Assembly (NCBI RefSeq): GCF_052117125.1
Contig: NZ_JBQKJT010000005.1
Location: forward strand, 1 to 64,000
Reading direction: 5' to 3'
DNA: 64,000 bases
Origin: Avoscillospira_A sp052117125
GTDB taxonomy: Bacteria; Bacillota; Clostridia; Oscillospirales; Oscillospiraceae
A program made the translations under genes and the position numbers. The notes under the pieces were generated by a model that saw only the letters and a program-made list of their open reading frames with translations, made no database searches and was not told the origin of the DNA. Positions within the stretch are counted from its first letter, which is position 1. Each line of letters starts with the position of its first letter. Below are positions 8,724-15,448 of this stretch, piece after piece.

Positions 8724-10394
8724 TCAGTCTACGAACTGGTTGATGATTGCGCCCTTGTCGGCAGAGCTGACCATGGACGCATAACGGGCCAAACAGCCCT
8801 TGAGACCGGTCTTCTTCCGAATCTCTGTGGTGGCTTTGCGGCGCTCCAGCTCCTCGTCGGAAACCTCCAGCTGAATGGAGTAGTTGGGGATATCGATGGA
8901 GATACGGTCGCCGTTTTCCACATAGGCGATGAGGCCGCCGCTGACGGCTTCGGGAGAAACATGGCCGATGGACGCGCCGCGGGTGGCGCCGGAGAAGCGG
9001 CCGTCGGTGATGAGGGCCACATCCTTATCCAGGCCCATACCGGCAATGGCCGAGGTGGGCGACAGCATTTCCCGCATACCGGGACCACCCGCGGGGCCTT
9101 CGTAGCGGATGACCACCACGTCGCCCTTGACGATCTCGCCTGCGTAGATGGCGGCGATGGCCTCCTCCTCGCTGTTGAACACCTTGGCCGGTCCGGAGTG
9201 CTTGAGCATTTCCGGCGCCACGGCGCTGCGCTTGACCACACAGCCGTTGGGAGCCAGATTGCCCCGCAGGACGGCGATGCCGCCGGTCTGGCTGTAGGGG
9301 TTGTCGATGGGCCGGATGATCTCCGGGTCCCGATTCACCGCGTCTGCGATGTTCTCGGCCATGGTCTTGCCGGTGCAGGTCATGACAGAAGTGTCCAGCA
9401 GATTCTTCTTGGTCAGTTCCTTGAGGACGGCATAGACGCCGCCAGCCTCGTTGAGGTCCTCCATATAGGTGTGACCGGCGGGGGCCAGGTGGCACAGGTT
9501 GGGGGTGTGCTCGCTGACGTCGTTGGCCATGTTCAGGTCCAGCTGCACGCCGCACTCATTGGCGATGGCAGGCAGATGGAGCATGGAGTTGGTGGAACAG
9601 CCCAGGGCCATATCGGCGGTGAGCGCGTTGCGGAAGGCGGCGGGCGTCATAATGTCTCTGGGGCGGATGTTCTTCCGCACCAGTTCCATGACCTGCATAC
9701 CGGCCTCCTTGGCCAAAATGGTACGGGCGGAGTAGACGGCGGGAATGGTGCCGTTGCCCCGCAGGCCCATGCCCAGGACCTCCGTCAGGCAGTTCATGGA
9801 GTTGGCCGTGTACATGCCGGAGCAGGAGCCGCAGGTGGGGCAGGTGTTCTCCTCGAACTCACAGAGCTTCTCGTCTCCGATCTTCCCTGCCTTGTGGGCG
9901 CCCACGGCCTCGAACATGGAGGACAGGCTGGTTTTCTGTCCGCCGACGCGGCCGGCCAGCATGGGGCCGCCGCTGACGAAGATGGTGGGAATATTCAGAC
10001 GGGCCGCAGCCATCAGCAGGCCCGGCACATTCTTGTCGCAGTTGGGAACCATCACCAGGCCGTCAAAGCCGTGGGCCATGACCATGGCCTCGGTGGAATC
10101 GGCGATCATGTCCCGGGTAATGAGGGAGTACTTCATGCCCGTGTGGCCCATGGCGATGCCGTCGCAGACGGCAATGGCCGGGAACACAATGGGAGTGCCG
10201 CCGGCCATGGCCACGCCCAGCTTCACCGCCTCCACGATTTTGTCCAGGTTCATATGACCAGGGACAATCTCATTATAGGAGGAGACAATGCCGATCAGAG
10301 GCCGCCGCTGCTCCTCCCGGGTCAGGCCCAGGGCATGGTACAGGGAGCGGTGGGGGGCGTTGTGCACGCCCTCCACGATGGTGTCTTTAATCAT
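8724..10394 (-). CDS. ilvD: Dihydroxy-acid dehydratase
   Basis: IlvD dehydrates 2,3-dihydroxy-isovalerate and 2,3-dihydroxy-3-methylvalerate to the 2-oxo acids used for valine, leucine and isoleucine. The 556 residues match the family length. Iron-sulfur ligand segments are visible at NCDKNVPGL and in TCGSCSGMYTANSMNCLTE. A late GRFSGATRGASIGHVSPEA segment is typical of the IlvD/Edd family. It follows ilvC by about 12 bases. Confidence 0.97.
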   Translation of the reverse strand: MIKDTIVEGVHNAPHRSLYHALGLTREEQRRPLIGIVSSYNEIVPGHMNLDKIVEAVKLGVAMAGGTPIVFPAIAVCDGIAMGHTGMKYSLITRDMIADSTEAMVMAHGFDGLVMVPNCDKNVPGLLMAAARLNIPTIFVSGGPMLAGRVGGQKTSLSSMFEAVGAHKAGKIGDEKLCEFEENTCPTCGSCSGMYTANSMNCLTEVLGMGLRGNGTIPAVYSARTILAKEAGMQVMELVRKNIRPRDIMTPAAFRNALTADMALGCSTNSMLHLPAIANECGVQLDLNMANDVSEHTPNLCHLAPAGHTYMEDLNEAGGVYAVLKELTKKNLLDTSVMTCTGKTMAENIADAVNRDPEIIRPIDNPYSQTGGIAVLRGNLAPNGCVVKRSAVAPEMLKHSGPAKVFNSEEEAIAAIYAGEIVKGDVVVIRYEGPAGGPGMREMLSPTSAIAGMGLDKDVALITDGRFSGATRGASIGHVSPEAVSGGLIAYVENGDRISIDIPNYSIQLEVSDEELERRKATTEIRKKTGLKGCLARYASMVSSADKGAIINQFVD

Positions 10395-10406
10395 GGAACC
10401 GCCCTC

Positions 10407-11423
10407 TTAGTTGTTGATGAGCTTATCCTCGTCGCTCCAGCTGTAGAGCTTGCGGATCTCGCGGCCCACGGTCTCGGAGGGATGCTCGGCGGCCACGCGG
10501 CGCATGGTCTTGAAGTGGACCTGGCTGCCGGCGTCGGACATATCCAGCAGGAAGTCCTTGGCAAAGGAGCCGTCCTGGATGTCGGACAGAATCTTCTTCA
10601 TGGCCTTCTTGGTGTCCTCGGTGATGATCTTGGGACCGGTGATGTAGTCACCGTACTCGGCGGTGTTGGAGATGGAGTAGCGCATGCCCTCGAAGCCGCT
10701 CTGGTAGATCAGATCGACGATGAGCTTCATCTCGTGGATGCACTCAAAGTAGGCGTTTCTGGGGTCGTAACCGGCCTCCACCAGGGTCTCAAAGCCGGCC
10801 TGCATCAGAGCACAGACACCGCCGCAGAGAACAGCCTGCTCGCCGAACAGGTCCGTCTCGGTCTCGGTGCGGAAGGTGGTCTCCAGGACGCCGGCACGGG
10901 CGCCGCCGATGCCCAGGGCATAGGCCAGGCCGATCTGGAGGGCGTCGCCGGTGGCGTCCTGATGGACGGCAATCAGGCAGGGCACGCCCTTACCGGCCTG
11001 GTACTCACTGCGGACCGTGTGGCCGGGGCCCTTGGGGGCGATCATGATGACGTTGACATCCTTGGGAGGCACAATGCAGCCGTAGTGGATGTTGAAGCCG
11101 TGGGCGAAAGCCAGAGTCTTGCCCTCGGTCAGATAAGGTGCAATGCTCTCCTTGTACAGCTTGGCCTGCTTCTCATCATTGATAAGGATCATGATGATAT
11201 CGGCGTTCTTGGCGGCCTCAGCGGCAGTCATGACCTGGAGACCGGCGGCCTCAGCCTTGGCCCAGCTCTTGCTGCCCTCGTACAGGCCGACAATGACCTT
11301 GACGCCGGAATCGTGAAGGTTCAGGGCGTGGGCATGGCCTTGGGAACCGTAGCCGATGATGGCGACGGTCTTGCCGTTGAGTTTCTCCAGATTGCAGTCC
11401 TGCTGATAGTAGATGTTTTGCAT
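10407..11423 (-). CDS. ilvC: Ketol-acid reductoisomerase
   Basis: IlvC isomerises and reduces acetohydroxy acids to dihydroxy acids with NADPH or NADH. The 338-residue class I protein has the Rossmann motif GYGSQGHAHALNLHDSG near residue 24, and the acidic metal-binding helices appear in ETETDLFGEQAVLCGG. AAAGGAG precedes the start. It lies 45 bases after ilvN in the same operon. Confidence 0.97.
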   Translation of the reverse strand: MQNIYYQQDCNLEKLNGKTVAIIGYGSQGHAHALNLHDSGVKVIVGLYEGSKSWAKAEAAGLQVMTAAEAAKNADIIMILINDEKQAKLYKESIAPYLTEGKTLAFAHGFNIHYGCIVPPKDVNVIMIAPKGPGHTVRSEYQAGKGVPCLIAVHQDATGDALQIGLAYALGIGGARAGVLETTFRTETETDLFGEQAVLCGGVCALMQAGFETLVEAGYDPRNAYFECIHEMKLIVDLIYQSGFEGMRYSISNTAEYGDYITGPKIITEDTKKAMKKILSDIQDGSFAKDFLLDMSDAGSQVHFKTMRRVAAEHPSETVGREIRKLYSWSDEDKLINN

Positions 11424-11468
11424 GTTATGTCGTCTCCTTTTGGATTTTATAGGTAAAATAAGAGAACC

Positions 11469-11960
11469 TTATTGGTTGATGGTGTTTTCGCCCCGCTCCA
11501 GCGCAACGGCGCCGGTGCGGCACATCTCCAGAATGCCCAATGGCTTCATGACCTCAATAAAGGCCTTGATCTTGGAGGGCTCGCCGGTGACCTCGATGCA
11601 CATGGCATCGGTATTGTAGTCGATGATCTTGGCGCGGTAGATTTCCGCCGCGGCCATGACCTCGCTGCGGTTTTCGGGGGTGCTGCGGACTTTAATCAGC
11701 ATCAGTTCCCGCTCTACAGAGGTTTCGCTGCGCAAAACCTGCACCCGTTTGACGTTGTGGAGCTTTTTCAGCTGGTTTACCAGCTGCTCCCGGGCGTAGT
11801 CGTCGCCGTTCATGGTGATGGTCATACGGGAAAAGGCGGGGTTTTCCGTCTCACCGACGGTGAGGGAATCGATATTGAAGCCCCGGCGCATAAAGAGACC
11901 GGCCACACGGGTCAGAACGCCGTACTTGTTTTCCACATACACAGAAATGACAGAGCGCAT
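11469..11960 (-). CDS. ilvN: Acetolactate synthase small (regulatory) subunit
   Basis: This subunit activates IlvB and carries the valine feedback site. The 163 residues contain an N-terminal ACT domain (VYVENKYGVLTRVAGLF onward) and the C-terminal ALS_ss_C domain (ALERGENTINQ end). Its ATG overlaps the ilvB stop codon by one base (TGATG), which suggests translational coupling of the two subunits. The name ilvH would be equally valid. Confidence 0.96.
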   Translation of the reverse strand: MRSVISVYVENKYGVLTRVAGLFMRRGFNIDSLTVGETENPAFSRMTITMNGDDYAREQLVNQLKKLHNVKRVQVLRSETSVERELMLIKVRSTPENRSEVMAAAEIYRAKIIDYNTDAMCIEVTGEPSKIKAFIEVMKPLGILEMCRTGAVALERGENTINQ

Positions 11961-13666
11961 CAGTTCTGACCTCCTTTGGTAGTAATCATATCGTCGATGG
12001 AGCCGCCGGGGGGCAGCATGGGCAGGACAAATTCGTCCTTGTCGATGATGGTATCAATGAGCGTGGGGCCGTCATGGGCCATGGCCTCGGCGAACGCGGC
12101 CCGGAACTCGTCGATGTTGGTGGCTCTGGCGCCCTTGGCCCCGAAGGCCTCGGCCAGTTTCACAAAATCGGTCTTGCGGCCCAGTATCGTATTGGAGTAC
12201 CGTTTCCCATAGAACAGCGTCTGCCACTGGCGGACCATGCCGAGCACGCCGTTGTTCATCAAAACGATGACAATGGGGGTGTTGTAGGTGACGGCGGTGG
12301 CCAGCTCATTGAGGTTCATACCGAAGCTGCCGTCGCCGGTGATGAGTACCGTCCGGTCGCCGGTGGCGATCTGTGCGCCGATGGCGGCGCCCAGGCCGTA
12401 GCCCATGGTACCCAGGCCGCCGCTGGAGACCCAGCGCCGAGTGCGGCCGAAATCCACATATTGGGCCGTCCACATCTGGTGCTGGCCCACATCGGTGGCA
12501 ATGATGGTGTTGTCGTCCTTGATCTCGTTGATGACCTTGAAGATTTTACGGGGCGTCATGGCGTCTCCGGCCTGGGCCTCGGCCTCGGCGGCGATGCGCT
12601 GCTCCTCTGCCTTGAGCGCTTCCACTTGCTGCCGCCATTCGGGCCGCTCCGTTTTGGCGCAGCGCTCCAGAATCCGGTTGAAGGAGGATTGAATCTCGCC
12701 GATGATGCCCAGGTCTACAGGAATATTCTTATTGATCTCCGCCAGGTCCGTATCCAGCTGGATGATTTTCGCGTTGCGGGCGTATTTGGCGGTGTTGCCC
12801 GTGGCCCGGTCGCTGAATCGGACGCCGACGCCGAGAATCAAATCGGCTTCATTGTTTGCCATGGAAGAGGCGTAATGGCCGTGCATACCCTGCATCCCCA
12901 AAAAGCGGTCGTAGCTGTTGGCCAATGCCGACAGGCCCATGAAGCTACAGCCGATATAGCCGTCGATCTTCTCGGCCAGGGCCATGATCTCTTTCGTCAT
13001 GCCGATGCCCGCCGCGCCGCCGCCAATATAAATATAGGGGCGCTTGGCCTGATTGATGAGCTCCACAGCCCGGTCAATCAGTGCGTCGGAAGCCTCGTCC
13101 TGGGGAGCGTATTCCACCACAGGCTGGGGCTCATATGTACACTGGGCCACCTGCACATCCTTGGGAATGTCAATCAGCACCGGACCGGGGCGGCCGGACT
13201 TGGCAATCTGGAACGCCTCCCGAATGATATCGGCCAGGTCATGGACATCCGTAACAAAGTAATTGTGCTTGGTGATGGGGATGGTGACGCCGGCAATGTT
13301 GATCTCCTGGAAGCTGTCCCGGCCAATGAGGGTGGTGGGGACGTTGCCGGTAATGGCCACCATGGGAATGGAATCCAGCATAGCCGTGGCGATGCCGGTG
13401 ACCAGGTTTGTGGCGCCGGGGCCGGAAGTGGCGATGACAACGCCCACTTTGCCGGTAGCGCGGGAATAGCCGTCGGCCGCGTGGGAAGCCCCCTGTTCAT
13501 GGGCCGTCAGCACGTGGTTGATGCGGTCGCTTGCCTTATACAGTTCATCGTACAGGTTCAAGACCTGACCGCCGGGGTAGCCGAAAACGTCGGTGACACC
13601 CTGCTCGATCAGTGTTTCCACGACGATCTGCGCACCCGTCATCTGCCTGCCTTTTGCCGTTTCCAA
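11960..13666 (-). CDS. ilvB: Acetolactate synthase large (catalytic) subunit
   Basis: IlvB joins two pyruvates, or pyruvate and 2-oxobutyrate, using thiamine diphosphate. The three TPP-enzyme domains are in order, with the glutamate region at TAHEQGASHAADGYSR and the ThDP/metal motif GDGSFGMNLNELATA. I place the start at a TTG six bases after GGAGGG, giving 568 residues; an ATG at 13642 would remove eight residues. Longer starts would run into the T-box leader. It is the first gene of the operon. Confidence 0.95.
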   Translation of the reverse strand: METAKGRQMTGAQIVVETLIEQGVTDVFGYPGGQVLNLYDELYKASDRINHVLTAHEQGASHAADGYSRATGKVGVVIATSGPGATNLVTGIATAMLDSIPMVAITGNVPTTLIGRDSFQEINIAGVTIPITKHNYFVTDVHDLADIIREAFQIAKSGRPGPVLIDIPKDVQVAQCTYEPQPVVEYAPQDEASDALIDRAVELINQAKRPYIYIGGGAAGIGMTKEIMALAEKIDGYIGCSFMGLSALANSYDRFLGMQGMHGHYASSMANNEADLILGVGVRFSDRATGNTAKYARNAKIIQLDTDLAEINKNIPVDLGIIGEIQSSFNRILERCAKTERPEWRQQVEALKAEEQRIAAEAEAQAGDAMTPRKIFKVINEIKDDNTIIATDVGQHQMWTAQYVDFGRTRRWVSSGGLGTMGYGLGAAIGAQIATGDRTVLITGDGSFGMNLNELATAVTYNTPIVIVLMNNGVLGMVRQWQTLFYGKRYSNTILGRKTDFVKLAEAFGAKGARATNIDEFRAAFAEAMAHDGPTLIDTIIDKDEFVLPMLPPGGSIDDMITTKGGQN

Positions 13667-13708
13667 TGAAATCCCTCCAAACATCTGAAAAACATACACA
13701 CATATAGC

Positions 13709-14015
13709 AAAAGCGCCTCCGTCTCGCTGCTGCTTTGACAACAGCCCAAAGAGACGAAAGCGCAATTCCAAACTGCGAACCCTTCCGCGGTACCACTCTT
13801 TTTCATCCCCCGTGGGATGCACCTCCGGTGCCAACACACCGTTTCTCTGTAACGGGAGTCCCCGTCTGACACTACTCTGCTTTACAGGCGGTTCGTGGCA
13901 GCCACTCCATGGCCAGTTTCAACAGGTCCGCCCGACGCCTTACACCAACCGGCGCCTCTCTACGCAGCAGAGTTCTGTCTACTCATCCATATCCTTGTGT
14001 TTGTGTGATATAAAC
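13709..14015 (-). ncRNA. T-box riboswitch (tRNA-sensing leader) of the ilv-leu operon
   Basis: Reading the minus strand from about 14015, Stem I has the AG-rich bulge and apical motif (AGAGAG ... GGTTGGTGTAAG). A Stem III-like GACGGG/CCCGTTA follows, then the conserved T-box AGAGTGGTACCGCGG at 13799-13785, which pairs with the free NCCA end of an uncharged tRNA. The competing terminator is a 13-bp stem (13763-13751 with 13725-13713, including G-U pairs) followed by TTTT at 13712-13709. In the specifier region GAAACTGGCC (13920-13911) the triplet CTG (13916-13914) would mean leucine tRNA, but the exact register is my estimate. Uncharged tRNA should permit read-through into ilvB. Confidence 0.95.
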
Positions 14016-14021
14016 ATGGTC

Positions 14022-14050
14022 AGTATAGCACTGCCGTTCCGGTTTGTCAA
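14022..14050 (-). promoter_or_regulatory. Promoter of the ilv-leu operon
   Basis: A consensus -35 TTGACA (14050-14045) is separated by 17 bases from TATACT (14027-14022). Transcription would start near 14015, just before the T-box Stem I. Confidence 0.9.
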
Positions 14051-14090
14051 CACGGTAAAGTGACAAAGATTCAAAAAAATTAGAAACCAA

Positions 14091-14345
14091 TCACCAGCCC
14101 TCCGGCGGGGTCAGCAGCAGGTCGGGAAAAGTCAGGTGCGGAAACCGCCGAGAGAGGTTGTCCAGATGGGACAGCCGCAGTCGATCCGAGAACTGTCCGG
14201 CCTCGATGGCGGCCACCTCCTCCGGCAGCAGCTCCAGCACTTCGGCCATATCCTCCACGGTCATGTGGTGATCCAACCGCAGCTGACGGAGATTGCAGGA
14301 CAAATTGCGGTCCATTTGCAGCGTTGCAAGCAATTCCAGGTCCAT
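14091..14345 (-). CDS. Small helix-turn-helix protein
   Basis: This 84-residue protein has a helical core LRQLRLDHHMTVEDMAEVLE followed by LLPEEVAAIEAGQF, which reads as an XRE/Cro-like helix-turn-helix. Its start follows GAGGTGG. It is divergent from an Arc-like gene 113 bases away, and its promoter overlaps an inverted repeat, so it may regulate itself and its neighbour. The target is unknown. It sits in the small accessory patch between the ilv-leu promoter and metG. Confidence 0.7.
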   Translation of the reverse strand: MDLELLATLQMDRNLSCNLRQLRLDHHMTVEDMAEVLELLPEEVAAIEAGQFSDRLRLSHLDNLSRRFPHLTFPDLLLTPPEGW

Positions 14346-14381
14346 GGTACCACCTCATAATAATACTGAATTGATATCATT

Positions 14382-14410
14382 ATAATACTACTCTAATTGT
14401 AGAATTTCAA
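14382..14410 (-). promoter_or_regulatory. Promoter of the HTH gene, next to an inverted repeat
   Basis: TTGAAA (14410-14405) lies 17 bases from TATTAT (14387-14382) on the minus strand. The inverted repeat CAAGTTT (14408-14414) / AAACTTG (14425-14431) touches the -35 box and is a candidate operator for the flanking HTH or Arc-type proteins. Confidence 0.6.
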
Positions 14411-14457
14411 GTTTTTATACTGTTAAACTTGTAGCATAATAATAACGGAGTGATACC

Positions 14458-14649
14458 ATGAAACAGCGGAAAATTCAGACTGCTCTGCGGCTGACAGAGG
14501 AAATGCACTACAAGTTGACGCAAATTGCGCAGAATGAGCACCGCTCATTTAACGCCCAGCTGGAGTATTGGGTACAGAACTGCGTAAAGGACTATGAAAA
14601 AGAACACGGCGAAATTCCATTTGACTTGGAAAAGACGGCCATTGAATAA
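14458..14649 (+). CDS. Arc-like ribbon-helix-helix protein
   Basis: The 63-residue product begins KQRKIQTALRLTEEMHYKL and continues with AQNEHRSFNAQLEYWVQNCV, the strand-helix-helix pattern of Arc/MetJ-type DNA-binding proteins. GGAG precedes the ATG. Such proteins dimerise and bind DNA through the N-terminal strand. Its stop lies 23 bases before the promoter of the toxin-antitoxin RNA. It could belong to that accessory unit or only be its neighbour. Confidence 0.8.
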   Translation: MKQRKIQTALRLTEEMHYKLTQIAQNEHRSFNAQLEYWVQNCVKDYEKEHGEIPFDLEKTAIE

Positions 14650-14672
14650 ATTGGCACTCGGCAGAAAACCCA

Positions 14673-14700
14673 TTGACATTTTTGCATTACCGGGTATACT
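14673..14700 (+). promoter_or_regulatory. Promoter of the type III antitoxin RNA
   Basis: TTGACA (14673-14678), a 16-base spacer and TATACT (14695-14700) predict a start near 14707, five bases before the first antitoxin repeat. Confidence 0.85.
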
Positions 14701-14711
14701 TTAGGTGTAGA

Positions 14712-14801
14712 AAGTTTACCGCTGACCGATATGCGGTATAGAAATGGTCGGGTTGTAAGTTTACCGCTGACCAATATGCGGTATAAAAATGGTTGGATTG
14801 T
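14712..14801 (+). repeat. Two tandem 45-bp repeats
   Basis: Exact period of 45 bases; the units start AAGTTTACCGC and differ only at four positions, all transitions. They are the body of the antitoxin RNA. Confidence 0.95.
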
Positions 14802-14807
14802 AAGAAA

Positions 14808-14839
14808 AAGCCCTTCGCAGCGGTGCGAAGGGCTTTTTT
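14808..14839 (+). terminator. Terminator between antitoxin RNA and toxin gene
   Basis: AAGCCCTTCGC (14808-14818), a 6-base loop and its exact complement (14825-14835) are followed by T residues. In type III systems a leaky terminator here sets the ratio of antitoxin RNA to toxin mRNA. Confidence 0.93.
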
Positions 14840-14855
14840 CATAAGGGGAAATCGT

Positions 14856-15323
14856 ATGAAAAAGACAGGATTTTATATCATCTCCCAGCGCTTCTTTGAC
14901 GAAATGCAAGACCCGTATTTGAAAAGTAACAAGGACGAAAACCGCCCTCATTACTATTGTTTCGCCGATGCAGAGCCGGGCATATACTGGATGATTCCCT
15001 TATCCAGCCGTATTGAGAAATACCGGAGAATCATGGAACACAAAGCGGCCCAGAGAAAGCCGTGTGACATTCTGCACATTGTCCGATTAGACGATGGAAA
15101 GGAAAATGCCTTTTTGATTCAAGATATGTTCCCGATTTCAGAAGACTACATAGAGCGAGAATATACGATTGCCGGAAACCATTTGTTGCTGACCAGTGAA
15201 CATGAGGCACGGACATTGGAGCGGAAAGCCCGTAAAGTTTTGGGTATGCTGCGCCGGGGCATTCAGTTTACACCCACTCAGCCGGACGTAATGCGGATTT
15301 TGCGCCGCTTGCAGCAAAAATAA
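14856..15323 (+). CDS. Type III toxin, ToxN/AbiQ superfamily endoribonuclease (CptN-like)
   Basis: The 155-residue protein starts MKKTGFYIISQRFFDEM, preceded by AAGGGGA. The order of features fits the ToxN/CptN fold family as I remember it: an N-terminal strand GFYIISQRFF, NRPHYYCF, then YWMIPLSSRIEKYRRI, where PLSS aligns by eye with the PLTS catalytic loop of ToxN, and a late segment FLIQDMFPISEDYIEREYT. A helical C-terminus carries HEARTLERKARKVLGMLRR. The family cuts mRNA and its own antitoxin precursor. The upstream tandem repeats and terminator support the call. A homology search would settle family membership; catalytic residues are inferred. Confidence 0.85.
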   Translation: MKKTGFYIISQRFFDEMQDPYLKSNKDENRPHYYCFADAEPGIYWMIPLSSRIEKYRRIMEHKAAQRKPCDILHIVRLDDGKENAFLIQDMFPISEDYIEREYTIAGNHLLLTSEHEARTLERKARKVLGMLRRGIQFTPTQPDVMRILRRLQQK

Positions 15324-15338
15324 TTCCATTATAATAGG

Positions 15339-15376
15339 CACCCCGGGTTCCCAATACAAGGAATCCGGGGTGTTTT
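15339..15376 (+). terminator. Terminator after the toxin gene
   Basis: CACCCCGGGTTCC (15339-15351) pairs with GGAATCCGGGGTG (15360-15372) and is followed by TTTT. Confidence 0.9.
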
Positions 15377-15377
15377 A

Positions 15378-15436
15378 AAAGTTTTACTCGATTTTTTTCA
15401 AAAAATCGCGGGGGTCTGGGGGCAGCGCCCCCAAAG
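15378..15436 (+). repeat. Dispersed intergenic repeat, copy A
   Basis: It begins AAGTTTTACTCGATTTTTTT, continues with CAAAAAATCGCGG and ends in a GGGGGCAGCGCCCCC hairpin. The same block occurs at 28652-28732 (inverted), 28793-28852 and 32052-32128 (inverted). Confidence 0.85.
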
Positions 15437-15448
15437 AAACCCTCCCAT

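Larger units (their letters stand above)
14707..14839 (+). ncRNA. Type III antitoxin RNA (CptI-like), two 45-nt pseudoknot repeats
   Basis: Two tandem 45-base units lie at 14712-14756 and 14757-14801, with 41 of 45 bases identical and four transitions. Each can fold as an H-type pseudoknot: TACCGC pairs with GCGGTA (14717-14722 with 14733-14738 in unit 1), and loop bases TGACC (14723-14727) pair with downstream GGTCG (14746-14750). In unit 2 the partner is GGTTG, which keeps pairing through G-U. A terminator separates the repeats from the toxin gene. This layout, and the 45-base unit, are what is described for CptIN-type systems, where the RNA binds and inhibits the toxin ribonuclease that also cuts the precursor. 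Confidence 0.85.

Noticed and set aside
8550..11456. Long plus-strand open frame antisense to ilvD and ilvC
   Set aside because: Its composition (His, Gly, Val, Asp rich) is that of reverse-complement shadows, and the opposite strand holds unmistakable ilvD and ilvC.
12316..12501. Small proline/alanine-rich open frames inside ilvB and other genes
   Set aside because: They lie wholly inside well-supported genes in other frames and show only composition bias.
11960..13837. Longer ilvB start at 13837 giving a 625-residue protein
   Set aside because: The extra residues would translate the T-box and terminator stem; family alignment begins near MTGAQIVVETL and GGAGGG supports the TTG at 13666.
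14340..14362. GGTACC-containing motif resembling a T-box before the small HTH gene
   Set aside because: On the minus strand it is only the ribosome-binding site and start (GAGGTGGTACC then ATG). No Stem I or terminator is present.
14712..14801. Tandem repeats as a CRISPR array
   Set aside because: There are no unique spacers; the units abut with a 45-base period and fold as pseudoknots, and no cas genes are near.
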